A stretch of 64,000 nucleotides of DNA from Chlorokybus atmophyticus (Eukaryota; Streptophyta; Chlorokybophyceae; Chlorokybales; Chlorokybaceae), in NCBI GenBank assembly GCA_009103225.1, contig RHPI01002910.1:263403-327402 (forward strand). The letters run 5' to 3'. This document shows, in pieces, positions 11,450 to 21,485 of this stretch. The notes under the pieces were generated by a model. The model was not told the origin of the DNA. It did no database searches and saw nothing but the letters and a program-made list of their open reading frames with translations. The stretch's first letter is position 1; each line of letters starts with the position of its first letter. The position numbers and the translations under genes are program-made.

Positions 11450-12965
11450 ATGCACCAGCCTCCAGCGCAGCAGCAAGACACAGAGCGCAACACGGTGGAA
11501 ACCTTGCTCCGTGTATACACCGAGGAGATGAAAACTGCACTCGCTAGGATTTTCCAGTTGCAACAAGAAAGTAAGTGCAAATTAAGCATTACATCATCAC
11601 CACTGCTGCGGCGCTCATGCAATGCTGCTGGTACAAAAAAACAGGTGCAAACTGCCAACGACGACCTCACCCGTCGCAACGCGTATCTCGCGGAAAACAT
11701 GCGCAACCAAGCAGCAAAGATCGGAACGCTACAACTAACGGATGAACGCATCTGTGCAGGAAATAGCAACGCTGAAGGGTGACCTCGAAGTGTCAAACAC
11801 CACCAACGACGAGCTCAACCGGCACATTATCAGCAATCAGCAGAGCATAGATGCTCTGCAAAAAAAAGTTCAAAACCTGAAGAGTGAAATGCAGGGACAC
11901 CACCAAGAAGCGTTTGACATGCATCAACTGCGTCACGGCTGCAAGTAGCCCAAGATCAAGCGCGCCAACAGCAAAGAAACTTCGAGCAGTCCGATGCGCG
12001 CATTGCACAACTGCTAGACCAACACAAGCAAGCGCAAGCAGAGCGCGAGCAACAATAAGCAAAGGTAGCAACTACGTGCAACACTGTGTGCAACTGCAGC
12101 TCAAGTACACGTCTCAACTACTGACGCACACAACACAGATCGAAGAGCTGCGCAGTGCTTGTAAACTGCTCAACACCACTCTACAATACAAAGAGGAAGA
12201 CATACCCAAAGGCATCACCTGACAGATGCTGCGCGAGCAGCTAAAAGACCAGGAGGACACCGCCAACACCTGGAAGTTTCAGTTTGCAGAGTGGACTGCA
12301 CTGAATCCGGATGCCGCACAGGTAAGCTCCCTCTGCACTAGACCATGGGAGCAACATATAACATGACTGCTGTGCAGGCGTGCGAACTGGCAAAAGCAAT
12401 AGCAGCCTGCAAAGAAGTTGTGGAAAACAGTCGCGACTTCTACATGGACAAGCTGATGAGGCTGTGCGCCTACATACTCAGGTTGGCACCGGTCCTGCGC
12501 CGCGCCGCACGAGAAGAAGAACTGCAAGCCTCCCTGCGCACAACGTACAAGGGCAAGGAACCTATGCAGGAGGACGACATCTGCGTGTGCTGTTGGGAAA
12601 GCAAGCCACAAGGAGAAGTGCTCAAGTTGCCATGCTATGGACGCACGCTGTGCAAGAATTGTTTGAGAGAAATGCAACACATAAGCCACGCAATGCTAGA
12701 GTGCCCCAACTGCAGGCGCTTTCAACTCCTGTTTCTGCACAGACCCAAGGTCAAGCCCCCCACAGAAGCACTCGTAGTAATCCCAAACTCAGACACAGAC
12801 ACCGAAGACCTGGGGAATGACCCTGGACCACACATGTTCGAAGGGCGACCTAGGAGCAGGCCCATCGTCACGTTTGTTCTGGGGCCATTGCACCAATTGT
12901 ACATGATTGTTTATGATGGCAACAAACTGCTGTTGGTGATGTCAACCGTTTGCAATAGGGCATGA
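11450..12965 (+). pseudogene. Coiled-coil protein with C-terminal RING-like domain, broken
   Basis: Exons run from the ATG at 11450. A GT-AG intron ending at 11644 leads into long Gln/Glu/Ala/Lys-rich helical stretches with coiled-coil character (TLKGDLEVSNTTNDELN; DALQKKVQNLKSEMQ). The frame shifts near 11740 and 11940, and there are in-frame stops near 12055 (TAA) and at 12220-12222 (TGA). After a short intron (12322-12377) the last exon is intact to 12965. It contains CVCCWES, LKLPCYGRTLCKNC and LECPNCR, the Cys pattern of a RING finger but without the usual His in the central C-x-H-x-x-C. Coiled-coil plus RING suggests a ubiquitin-ligase-like ancestor. It lies between two members of the AACATT repeat family. 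Confidence 0.5.
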
Positions 12966-13039
12966 ATCTGCATATAATTGCCAAGGCACATGAGGATACA
13001 ACCAATGCGTACAACGACTTCAATACGACGATAAACCGG

Positions 13040-13190
13040 AATATTGGCAACATTCACGAATGTTTGCGTCATGCGTCTCGTGGGACTCGCAAATTCTCGC
13101 CAGCGTGACGCAACATTCCCAAACATTCGGCAATGTTCCTTGAGTAGTCAGAGTAACCGCGACAACCGTTAGGTCAATTGTGACGTCATT
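13040..13190. repeat. Single unit of the AACATT/AATGTT repeat family
   Basis: It contains GGCAACATTCACGAATGTTTGCGTCA, GCGTGACGCAACATTCCCAAACATT, GGCAATGTTCC and GTTAGGTCAATTGTGA in the same order as the units at 9780-10435. It marks the right-hand limit of the repeat-bearing block next to an assembly gap. Confidence 0.75.
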
Positions 13191-13354
13191 GTGACCACAA
13201 CGACTTGCATCAGGTCGGCTGCGGCGCATTTGAGCGCTCAGTCTGTGTTATCACATATGCATCAACATGACATTCGAACGAGGCAAGGCGTTGCATCAAT
13301 CTACAAGACATAGAAAGCAACTCTGACTGTGATAGCGTCGCATTGAGGCCCGCG

Positions 13355-13622
13355 CCCCCCCCCCCCCCCCCCNNNNNNNNNNNNNNNNNNNNNNNNNNNN
13401 NNNNNNNNNNNNNNNNNNNNNNNNNNNNNNNNNNNNNNNNNNNNNNNNNNNNNNNNNNNNNNNNNNNNNNNNNNNNNNNNNNNNNNNNNNNNNNNNNNNN
13501 NNNNNNNNNNNNNNNNNNNNNNNNNNNNNNNNNNNNNNNNNNNNNNNNNNNNNNNNNNNNNNNNNNNNNNNNNNNNNNNNNNNNNNNNNNNNNNNNNNNN
13601 CCCCCCCCCCCCCCCCCCCCCC
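13355..13622. other. Assembly gap flanked by poly-C
   Basis: 228 unknown bases (13373-13600) are bounded by 18 C on the left and 22 C on the right, then nine A. The repeat family ends shortly before the gap, so sequence relevant to the element boundary may be hidden here. Confidence 0.95.
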
Positions 13623-13768
13623 AAAAAAAAAGCCCAATCAGCCGCATCCACTAGTTCATGTACTGTCGTGGCTCGTTCTGAGCCGTTGGTTGGCAGTGCT
13701 GTTTTACAAATCCGATAGGGTAGGCTGATGCTTTTAATTTGTATTTGTTTTGGCTGCTGCTGCTAGGC

Positions 13769-13796
13769 TGCATATCACCTACGTAGGTGATATGCA
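13769..13796. repeat. 28-bp perfect palindrome
   Basis: TGCATATCACCTAC followed directly by its exact reverse complement, with no spacer. No gene spans it. It could be a binding site for a dimeric protein or a cruciform-prone relic of an element end. Confidence 0.85.
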
Positions 13797-14029
13797 ACCA
13801 TGTATGCGTTGTGCATGCATGAATTGAGCATGCGCACACGAAAGATACAAGAAAAAAAATACATATTAAAAGTGAAACACACAATGCATGCGCGCACATG
13901 CATGCAAAGGAACAGAGGAGACAATGTGGAGGAATTGATTGAAAGATAATGGTAAGACGTTACAGGTACTACCCATAAGGCAATGCTAAGACGCTGCTGC
14001 CATGGGTCAGAGGGATAGACTTGACTCCA

Positions 14030-14760
14030 CATGTGCTATTGCACTTGGGAGTTAGCCTGCAACAGCACAGAACAGTGAATAACGCAATGGCAAAGCTAAC
14101 AGTCTGTAACATGCCACAAAGTAACACTTACCATTCCTCATCATCCTGGCGGCTTGGCATGTACATAACACCTGCAAGAACAACAAGCAAATTCAAGTTG
14201 TTGCTAGGGAAGCAACAAAACAGCGTGCATAAATGCATAGTCAGCCGGCAGAACTTACCACTTGTGACTTGTACTTCTCACCCCACCATCTTGAAACCAA
14301 TCACCTGCACATACCAATGTTGCAGCACTGCAAAGCAAGCATGCACGCATGCGCAGCCAGTATTGAGCTTTACTCACATGCAACCAGGCCCTCCAGTTCT
14401 CATGTTTGAAATCCTGCACAGCATAATGAGACGACATTGTGCCGTGCATTGCCATTGAGAGTGGAATAAACAGAAGAGCATAACTTAACGGATTGCGATT
14501 GAGAATGGAAGCAATAAAGGCTAGAAGTGTGCTTGGGCTAAAACCATCAAAATTGAAGTTAATGTAGTGGCCACCAACATGAATGGCGGATGGCGCTAAA
14601 GGCGCTGAAGGCACAGGCTTGTCTGTCGGTAGTGGTGTGCGCAGCGGAGCGATACTGCCAATTGAAGCCACTGCATACAACACGTAGTCTGCAATTAGTG
14701 AAATGAGGTGAGTGGAGTGAACAAGCAAAATGCACTACTTACCATGACTAAATTCTGTGC
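14030..14760 (-). CDS. Unrecognised minus-strand exons
   Basis: Protein-like exons with plausible splice sites. One, near 14690-14380, has a Pro-rich start, HVGGHYINFNFDGFS and HAVQDFKHENWRAW-type sequence (AVQDFKHENWRAWLHV). A short exon near 14310-14288 reads VIGFKMVG, and another near 14170-14130 reads VMYMPSRQDDEEW. They lie downstream of the tyrosine recombinase on the same strand. They may be its C-terminal domain or a separate gene. The exact joins are not established. Confidence 0.3.
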
Positions 14761-14904
14761 GCACGACGAGCGCATCACGATCCGACACAACAATATCATC
14801 TGCACAACATCAGAAGCATTAAGATCATTATCAAGATGAAACAATGAGCAAATTTTACTACATATGCACTCGCCGTCGGCTGGTGCAGTGTGTAGTTCAG
14901 CTGC

Positions 14905-17243
14905 CTAATGGCAATCATCAGCGGCTACCTCGCAAACTGCACCATGTGATGGACCAGCACTCGGTGAGGCATTGTCAGGTAGGTTCCCAACTTTTGCAGC
15001 AGCAGGTAACAGTAAGAGTGGAGCAGAGGGCGATGATGGGCGTGAAAACGATGACAATGGCACCGATGTCGCAAGTGGTGGTGGCAATGAGGTGATAAAT
15101 GCCGGCAGCGGTATATATGATGCTGGTGAAGCGGGAACATTGCTAGTAACAGCACCTAGATCACACATTAGACATGTAGAGGCAAAGCAGCAGCAGCTAG
15201 CAATATTCATGTGTACCAGCAGAAGTGACAGCGGGGTTTGCAGGCTATTCGGCACTAGGTCCAGCATCTGCACCATTATTGTAGATAGGGTCAGCTCGGG
15301 ATCGAGCTGCTGCCAGCCAGCAGGAGGCCTTTCAAGCTGCTGCTCATTGAGCGGGTGTAGGTTGTCTTGCATCGCGCGATTGCCAGAGATGCAACTTTTT
15401 AACACTGCACTATGGCGAATAACCAGAGTTGGGCAGTCCCTACACAGCAAAGGAGTCATAAAAGAAAATGACTAGCATACAATATTCAGAGAAGGTGTGC
15501 TTGGCACAAGCTGGCAAAGCTACCTTTTATAAGCAATAGTAGCGCTGACTGAGCGATGCCCAGTCATACGCATGACGGCTGTTACATCCGAGGCCTCGAA
15601 CAACATTGTTGCTGCAGTTCCTCGTGAGCTATGGTTGGTTGTGTGCGGGATGCCAGCTTCCCTGCAAATGGTAGGCACCACCAACTTGATCTTGCTCTCT
15701 CCAAGTTTCTAATTCTTGAGCCTGTAGCAGCAAATATGAGTAAGCGAAACAATGACACATGGCAACACAAGTAGAAACATACAGAAAACACACACTCTTA
15801 TAAAAGAAATCGTCCTTGGTGGCGCTGCTAGCAAGAGCGTTGCACAGAACTAAGGTATGGTGACGTTGTAGTCGCGACGGATCTCCTTGTGGTGCTTAAC
15901 CAGATGGACGATACACATGCTAGGATCAGCTGCGTTGGCGAGAATTGTCTGTGGCTTGCGATCAACAACAAATCTGTTCAGAGAAACAAAGTGGTTCTTG
16001 TCCGGAAGGTATGGCCGATGCACTAGGCGAAAGCCGAGACGCGATGCGCCAAGGCAAGGTTCCCCTGCAAGCACAGAATGAGAACGCTGTCAAGTCACAG
16101 GCAAAGGTAAAGGCAACACAAACAAAAACGTACCATTATCGATGTCATACAACTTAAGCTCATAGTCTCGATGATCTTTTAGAAACTGCATACCACGGCC
16201 AGCAAAGGCCATCATTAGCACATAACCCATGAGTACGTTGAGGACACTGCGCCACCGCGACAGGTAGATAGCTCCGCCGATGCTCGAATCTTTGCGAGCT
16301 CATCCCAAGACAAAGTGCGTCGGGGCTGTCTTTTGCCATAGCCCTCGGAAGCGTTCTTCTTGAGAGTAGAGTTGGCCATTTCCTTCACGTTTCGGAAAAT
16401 GAGGTCAGTCATGATGTTGATAGACTTCGGCTCACCCTGCAGAGTTTCATTCTCGTCAATTTTAAACCACTGCACCACAACAGAGTAGTTAGCCCGTGGT
16501 TGCATGAGCAAGCATGGAAGCCAACAAACAGTGCCTGCAGACCTTACCGCGATGTGTCGATTAATACTTTGGAGGTTGTTGGTGAGGTTTCAGCACCCTC
16601 ACTCCCGCTGTTGGAGAGTTTGTTGCCGTCCTTGTGCTTCACCCTTGTAAACGAATGACCTGAAAGGTAAAGGGGACAAAAGGTTACGTACAGCAATGCA
16701 GTTGGTAGCCCTACTTAATAATCCAGTTCTGCAAGAGAACAGAAAGTTGCCGCCGAGTTTCGAGGGGTTGTCCGCGCTTGATGTAATCGTAAGACCTTAA
16801 GCTTTTTGTTGGCTTTTTTGCAGGGGGCTTCTAGTCAACTGCAAACACACATTGTACATTGGTTGGTATAGTTACACTTAAAGCAGTAGTTGCAGCAATT
16901 GAAACGTGTACCCATTGAACTTTCTAACAGCGGTGACGGTGCACCGGATTGTCTGTTTATTCCTGCAGTACTGACGCAGCAGGTTTAGCTCCGCATCTTC
17001 CAACAACCCATCATCAGCATTGAGCTCAACATCCTCGTCGTCGGGGACATCAGCATCAACAACATCGTTAAAGAGCAAGTCGTCATAGTCAGCATGTAGA
17101 GCAGAGGTTGGATGAGCCTGAGGTACGGGGGAAGACGCGGAAGAGTTTGCAGATGCACTGAGAGGGCGTGCAGAAGACATAGCAGGAGGTGCCTGCTGTG
17201 CAGCAATCGGTGTTTGCGGCCGAGGATTTGCGACACCATACAC
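14905..17243 (-). pseudogene. Crypton/DUF3504-type tyrosine recombinase, decayed
   Basis: A multi-exon minus-strand gene. The acidic N-terminal exon (17243-16878) ends in a helical stretch. Later exons carry LETRRQLSVLLQNW (about 16750) and IFRNVKEMANSTLKK followed by TLSWDELAKI (about 16400-16270). The catalytic core follows: AFAGRGMQFL (first Arg, about 16190), NHSSRGTAATMLFEAS (H-x-x-R, about 15610), MTGHRSVS and IAYKR (His and nucleophilic Tyr, about 15570-15535). The whole RHRHY set is visible. The order and wording match the DUF3504/ZMYM-like tyrosine recombinases used by Crypton DNA transposons; no reverse transcriptase is nearby, which argues against a DIRS/PAT element. The frame shifts near 16260, and a TAG lies in frame before the HxxR exon (about 15710). 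The exon at 15459-14905 looks like the post-Tyr tail. Confidence 0.75.
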
Positions 17244-17568
17244 ACATGCGTTGATGGAAGCAGAGCGTGCTGGTGGAAGAGGAGGACGGTGTTAAGGAAG
17301 GTAACCACCAAGCTGCATGCGCGCACGAACAGGAGGAGGTCTAGCAGGTAATTCCAGTGCACGCACGGAGCGGGGACGGCGAGGTATGGAAGCACAAGGG
17401 ATGACAAGCAGTTGTGGGAGATTAGGAAAGGAATGGGCGCAGGAGGAGCACGGGTGGCAGTTGGAGGAGGAGGACTAATGGAGCCTCTTCGAACCGCGTC
17501 GGCAAAGAGCACAGCAATCTCCCTTGCCTTTTGTGCAGCCGACAAGTCGTTCAGGACAAGTCGGTAAT

Positions 17569-17830
17569 CCATAGCCTCCATAATGCTTTGCAACATTGGC
17601 CATGTCTTTCTGTTTGATATAAGTATCATGTCGACGCAAATCAAGTTGCGCATTGCCGGTAGGCCCATAAATGTCATGATATTGCGACGATAGTCCAACG
17701 CGTCGGTAGACCACAGCCTCTATAATATTTTGCAACATTAGCCACGTCATCTTGTCCGGTATGAGTATCATGTCGACGCAAATCAAGTTGCGCATTATCG
17801 ATAGGCCCACAAATGTCATAATTTGTACTG
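17569..17830. repeat. Tandem duplication of about 125 bp
   Basis: 17569-17694 and 17707-17830 align along their length, for example AGTATCATGTCGACGCAAATC followed by AAGTTGCGCATT in both. A third, more diverged copy begins near 18737 (AGTATCATGTTTACGCAAGTC). The duplicated stretch lies upstream of the recombinase exons and can be read as protein (MRNLICVDMILI) in both copies, so it may be a duplicated exon. Confidence 0.7.
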
Positions 17831-20138
17831 CTAAAATCATGTGAATGTCGAAGTTTGTTTAATCCATCATCTTAAAATCCTCATTAAGCTGCGCACAAGT
17901 TTCGATAAGCGTCGTAGGGCAACAAGTTTGGTCGCGGAGGTAACTATGTACAGCTCATATTTCAAGCGCAAGGGAATGAAATGCAAGGCAATAAAGTTTT
18001 GATTAATAAGCACAATGCTCCACTAAATAGTAGATATCTTGCGCGCCACATAGCGTATACTGCTCCTTTTGTGTCAAGCCACCCACACCTCGTCCCTAGT
18101 GCCAAGCAACAGTGTGTCCGACATCACACCCTCCCACCTCAAGTAGTCTTGGACAACAAGATGGTAGCCCTTGCCAAAACGTTTTCGCGAGTCCAACAGC
18201 AGAACGATGTCATATGCATCTCGGAATGCCTACAATAATCAAGCAGCATCTGTTACACTTGTTTTGTTCTAAAGATGCTACAAATGTTATAATGTATGAA
18301 AATTGTTGTGGCATGAGGAGGTGGCATATCCGCCAAACATGTAGCTCAGGACGCGATTGAACACCGCTGGCATGTACTTGCTTGCCAATCAACCTTAATA
18401 GTAGGTCAGCAAGTCTATAATATAATATAATATAAACGTTATATATTATCTGGTGTAGTTTAATACATTTAAATGCTATACATACTATGCCTGGCACGAC
18501 AAATGTGTCTTGTACGGGCTTACCACCCTCCCTGCATCGCTCGCGACCTGCTAACTTCGCCACCCTCTCGGTACGCATTCTGGGTGAAGGCCATCGTGAA
18601 TCATCAGGGTTTGCTCGAGTTTGGGAGATTTGCTCGCGTCCTGCATTTAAGATCCACATTTTGTATCATCGAAAGTTGCTGGGGTTTGGGTGATTTGCTG
18701 TCTTGCATTCGAGATCCGCATCTACCCGTCAAGCATCAGTATCATGTTTACGCAAGTCAAATTAAACATATCATTCCGACTCTGTCATGGTCGATGGCAC
18801 AATTACGATCGTGATCGTGCTATCGTAGTTTGAGTGATGACATTTCACATGTCACGCCTATATTGACGATATGTGTTTGAGCTGGGCAACGGGCGATCAT
18901 CGATGTAGGCATGCACCTCCAATTTTGACCAATATGTCGCGGCTTGTTATGTCTGATATTGCGGTGTCAGAAATTCAACGCGTTTGATCGGGATTACCAA
19001 CAACTTCAGACCCGTTAAGGCTTGGGTTTGGGAGACTTGATGTCTTTTTCAACAATTGCATGCATGGACATGAACAGCTTTGTCAACTTTTTGCTAGCTT
19101 ACGATCATATTGTCGCAACAATAATCCTATGATCACAGCAAAGCGACTTACTAAGCCCCATACTATGGGGAGTTGCTGAGTGGGCTCCCACGGGGAGCTG
19201 TAAATACAAGTCAACTTTTAAATAGGTTAAAAGAAATACAAACATCATTGACCATGTGATAATGGAACTTAAATACCAGGTACGATTTGTTTTGTAGAAA
19301 TCATCAACGATGTCATGACACGGTTACTAGATCAAAGCCAATGTGCATGTAGCGAGTATCATAAATCACAACATGAATTTCTCATCATTAAGGTGACGTA
19401 GGGAGTGGTTGTTGCTGCGGCCGTCCGCTTCGATGAATCGCCGCAGGGTCCGTCAGTGCCGTGGGCCACATTGAAGCCTGTGGCTCGTCTTTAGATCGCC
19501 ACGTCACCTCCAGCCGCAGTGCCTGGTCGGCTGCGGGAACGAGATACAGTATCTAATGCCCCGAGTATCTGGGATACTCCGGTCAGCCGACATGTGCCGG
19601 CTGCATTATGGCTTAAGATCGGTACGTCGGTTAGCCTAGCCAAAGAAAGACGTTGCCGGTCGGCAAGTCGCCGGTCATTTACTCAGTGACCAGAGCAGCA
19701 TTGTGGTACGTAATCCGCTGTCGGCAGTCCACCTGTGACGCCCTTTTGTTGTGCTCGACAGTCTGACAGGGGGCCCAAAGTAGTTGTAGTGGAACCAATA
19801 CACGTTACACATCACAATCGCAATTATGATCCTCGCTTGTTTTAACAGCAACATCTCAGGCACGTGCACGAGTGCCAGCACACATGTATGCGTGTGTGCA
19901 TGGACGCGCTTTCATATACACTTGGTATGCGCAGTGCGCATACCATGTACACAGACGCTCGTACGTGCGTACGCTGTATACATGCGCGCAAACACGCATG
20001 TGCGTGTGCACGTGTGTGTAAAGGTGTCTTACTGTGTTCTTGCACGCCCGATGCATGTATCTGTTGTCATGTATTTTCATTGTTATCGACATCATCATCA
20101 TGAGTTGTGTGTTTCTTGTGTTTCTTTTGCTGTCCCAG
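17831..20138. other. No gene assigned; AT-rich and TG/CA-rich tracts
   Basis: This stretch holds an AT run near 18418-18450 and a degenerate tandem repeat of about 65 bp near 18590-18725 (GGGTTTG, GATTTGCT, GATCC). The third copy of the 17.6 kb repeat is near 18737, and alternating CA/TG tracts lie from 19860 to 20040. A palindrome TGGTATGCGCA-G-TGCGCATACCA lies at 19923-19945. I looked here for the missing first half of the sirtuin (a GAG-type NAD-binding loop and the QN-D motif) and did not find it. Confidence 0.5.
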
Positions 20139-21485
20139 GTTGCACTCAAGGGCGGGGAGCAGGCGGATAATTGAGCTTCACAGCGCAATATACGAAGTGA
20201 GGTAGACATACACACGCAACCCATATGAATTGCATCAAAACATACGGACGTAAGACAGCAGCATTGCTGTTTTCTTTCTTAGGTGTTTGGAATGCGGCAC
20301 AGTATATATAGACAGAGCTGATGTGCAGCGCGACATGGCAAGGCTGAATCCACGAGTAAGCACGCTGCATTGTTGACAGTGTTGATCGCATAACGCTTGT
20401 GCTATAAATGTGCACGTGTGCGTGCGTTCGCATGTGTGCGTGCATGTTTGTGTGTATGCACGTGCATGTGTCACGTGCGCGGGCGCAAGTGTCTCCTTTG
20501 TGTCTGTGCTTATATATGCGCACGTGTTTGTGTAATGGGTGGAGGCTCTTCAAAGCGAGGCGGCCGTGGCGGGGATGCGTCGGCCCGATGGTGACCGCGA
20601 GGTGGCTCAGGCCTTTGACTTGCCTCCATTTCAAGTGAGCATGGTTGTCGTGAGAAGTGTGCGTGATATGACACATGATATGAGACCTATGCGGAGAGTG
20701 AGATTGACGTACAACACCCACGTTCCAACGGAAGGTCCCTCTCTACATGGCGTGCGGCAACGGTGGGGGCCTCCTCAAGCCAGATATGGTCTTCTTCGGC
20801 AACACATTTCGAAGGACCGCGCGGCACAGGCCATGCAAGAGGTGAGAGTGTGTATATGTGGGTGTGCGCACGTGTGCACGTGCATGTGTGTTTGTGGTGT
20901 GCGAGCACGTGATCTGCACCTCCGGCCTTGGAAGCACAATATCATTGTACTGATGTTCGCCGCGGTTGCAACGTCAGGTGCTGAGTGCGAACGCATTGCT
21001 GGTGGTTGGGTCCTCGCTGATGGTCCTGTCAGCCTACCGCCTGGCAAGGTGTGGCATCATATCATGTGCGTCTGTGCGCACGCATGCGCATGCGTGTGAG
21101 GAAACACAAACCACATACCACAATGTGTGACAGTGTAACTCGACAACAACAGTGTCAACAATATCAATCAATCGACAACTGTCCTCCTTTCCAATGTCTT
21201 CACCTTATCCCGCAGGGCTGCGGGTGAAGCGGGCATCCCCATTGCGGCGGTGAACATCGGCCCCGCGCGGGCGGACGACTTGCTCTCCATGAAAGTGGAG
21301 GCGCGCTGCGGGGAGGTGAGTTGATTACGCATGTTAGGTGTACGGGCATAGTTGTAACCCCACACGTACACGTAGTGACAAACTCTTCACGAAGTGCTCA
21401 TCGGAGTTGTTGTTGTGCTCTGTGTCGGCAGGTGTTGCCGAGGTTGCTGGCGATGGGGTCGCTGGAGGTGCCGCTTGTCAGGTGA
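20139..21485 (+). pseudogene. SIRT4-like sirtuin, 3' half, with lesions
   Basis: Seven exons: 20139-20201, 20283-20355, 20545-20634, 20735-20841, 20978-21048, 21216-21315 and 21432-21485. They encode LHSRAGSRRIIELHS (catalytic His), VRCLECGT (first zinc pair), ARLNPR, RPDGDREV, GLLKPDMVFFGN, ALLVVGSSLMVLSAYRLA and IPIAAVNIGPARADDLL, then a stop. All these are hallmarks of class II sirtuins, NAD-dependent deacylases of mitochondria or plastids. Three defects are visible. The N-terminal NAD-binding half is not found. The zinc site reads VPLYMACG, where the family has a Cys at the Tyr. Exon 4 is 107 bases although both its junctions are phase 0, so one base is missing after FFGNT. Probably a pseudogene; an upstream exon far 5' remains possible. 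Confidence 0.8.

Noticed and set aside
13343-13654. Frames of poly-Pro or poly-Gly across the gaps
   Set aside because: They are products of homopolymer C or G and unknown bases; the same applies at 48.0-48.5 kb.
19440-19660. GATACAGTATCT and GGCTTAAGATCGG blocks resembling parts of U2 snRNA
   Set aside because: The order and spacing do not match U2, and the branch-site-pairing region is missing.
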